DNA of 64,000 nucleotides from Aplectana chamaeleonis (Eukaryota; Nematoda; Chromadorea; Rhabditida; Cosmocercidae): NCBI GenBank assembly GCA_029168955.1, contig JAPDOI010000156.1, positions 1,034,501 to 1,098,500 of the forward strand, read 5' to 3'. Shown piece by piece: positions 63,963 to 64,000 of this stretch (position 1 is its first letter; each line of letters starts with the position of its first letter). The notes under the pieces were generated by a model. It saw only the letters and a program-made list of their open reading frames with translations, ran no database searches and was not told where the DNA came from. The position numbers and the translations under genes were made by a program.

Positions 63963-64000
63963 TGCCCAGCAGCTAAAGCGCTGTCAAATCGATCCACTAT

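Overview
The window looks like nuclear DNA of a nematode. Evidence: multi-exon genes with short (about 50-70 base) GT-AG introns, TTTCAG-type acceptors placed 1-5 bases before start codons (a layout typical of spliced-leader trans-splicing), a CR1/Jockey-type LINE, Tc1-type debris, and very many small inverted-repeat elements. The species cannot be named from the sequence; a rhabditid or strongylid-type worm is my best inference. Gene density is low and most long reading frames in the window are not genes.

Layout. 0-11 kb: no convincing gene; small inverted-repeat elements, a dead Tc1/mariner transposase (minus strand, about 8.8-9.7 kb), and a relic of a 21-base tandem repeat. 11-41 kb: a dispersed, same-strand family of tiny four-exon genes for secreted peptides (copies at 11.4, 18.7 and 30.7 kb, a damaged one at 39.6 kb), separated by two very large palindromic elements (20.7-24.5 and 31.6-34.6 kb), a LINE reverse transcriptase (27.8-29.5 kb), and a secreted Ser-Glu-Ala-Pro repeat protein gene (26 kb) with an inverted, broken paralogue beside it. 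42-45 kb: a five-exon minus-strand gene for a protein with an N-terminal MGC myristoylation/palmitoylation signature. 45-49 kb: foldback elements and a 42-base minisatellite. 49.6-49.9 kb: the last two exons of an unknown minus-strand gene; another lone exon lies at 56.6 kb. 50-60 kb: a satellite block made of two inverted arrays of the same 42-base unit flanking an array of about 40 units each carrying TGACGTCA, then a CA microsatellite. 60.6-64 kb: a complete seven-exon minus-strand metallophosphoesterase gene of the MPPED1/MPPED2 family.

The genes do not form a pathway. The most distinctive content is the four-exon secreted family with invariant exon sizes (49 and 45 bases for exons 2 and 3) but rapidly diverging last exons, and the satellite block with a readable hierarchy of 21, 42, 168/210 and 798 bases. 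Several mobile-element insertions can be timed because an empty site survives in a palindrome arm or paralogue within the same window.
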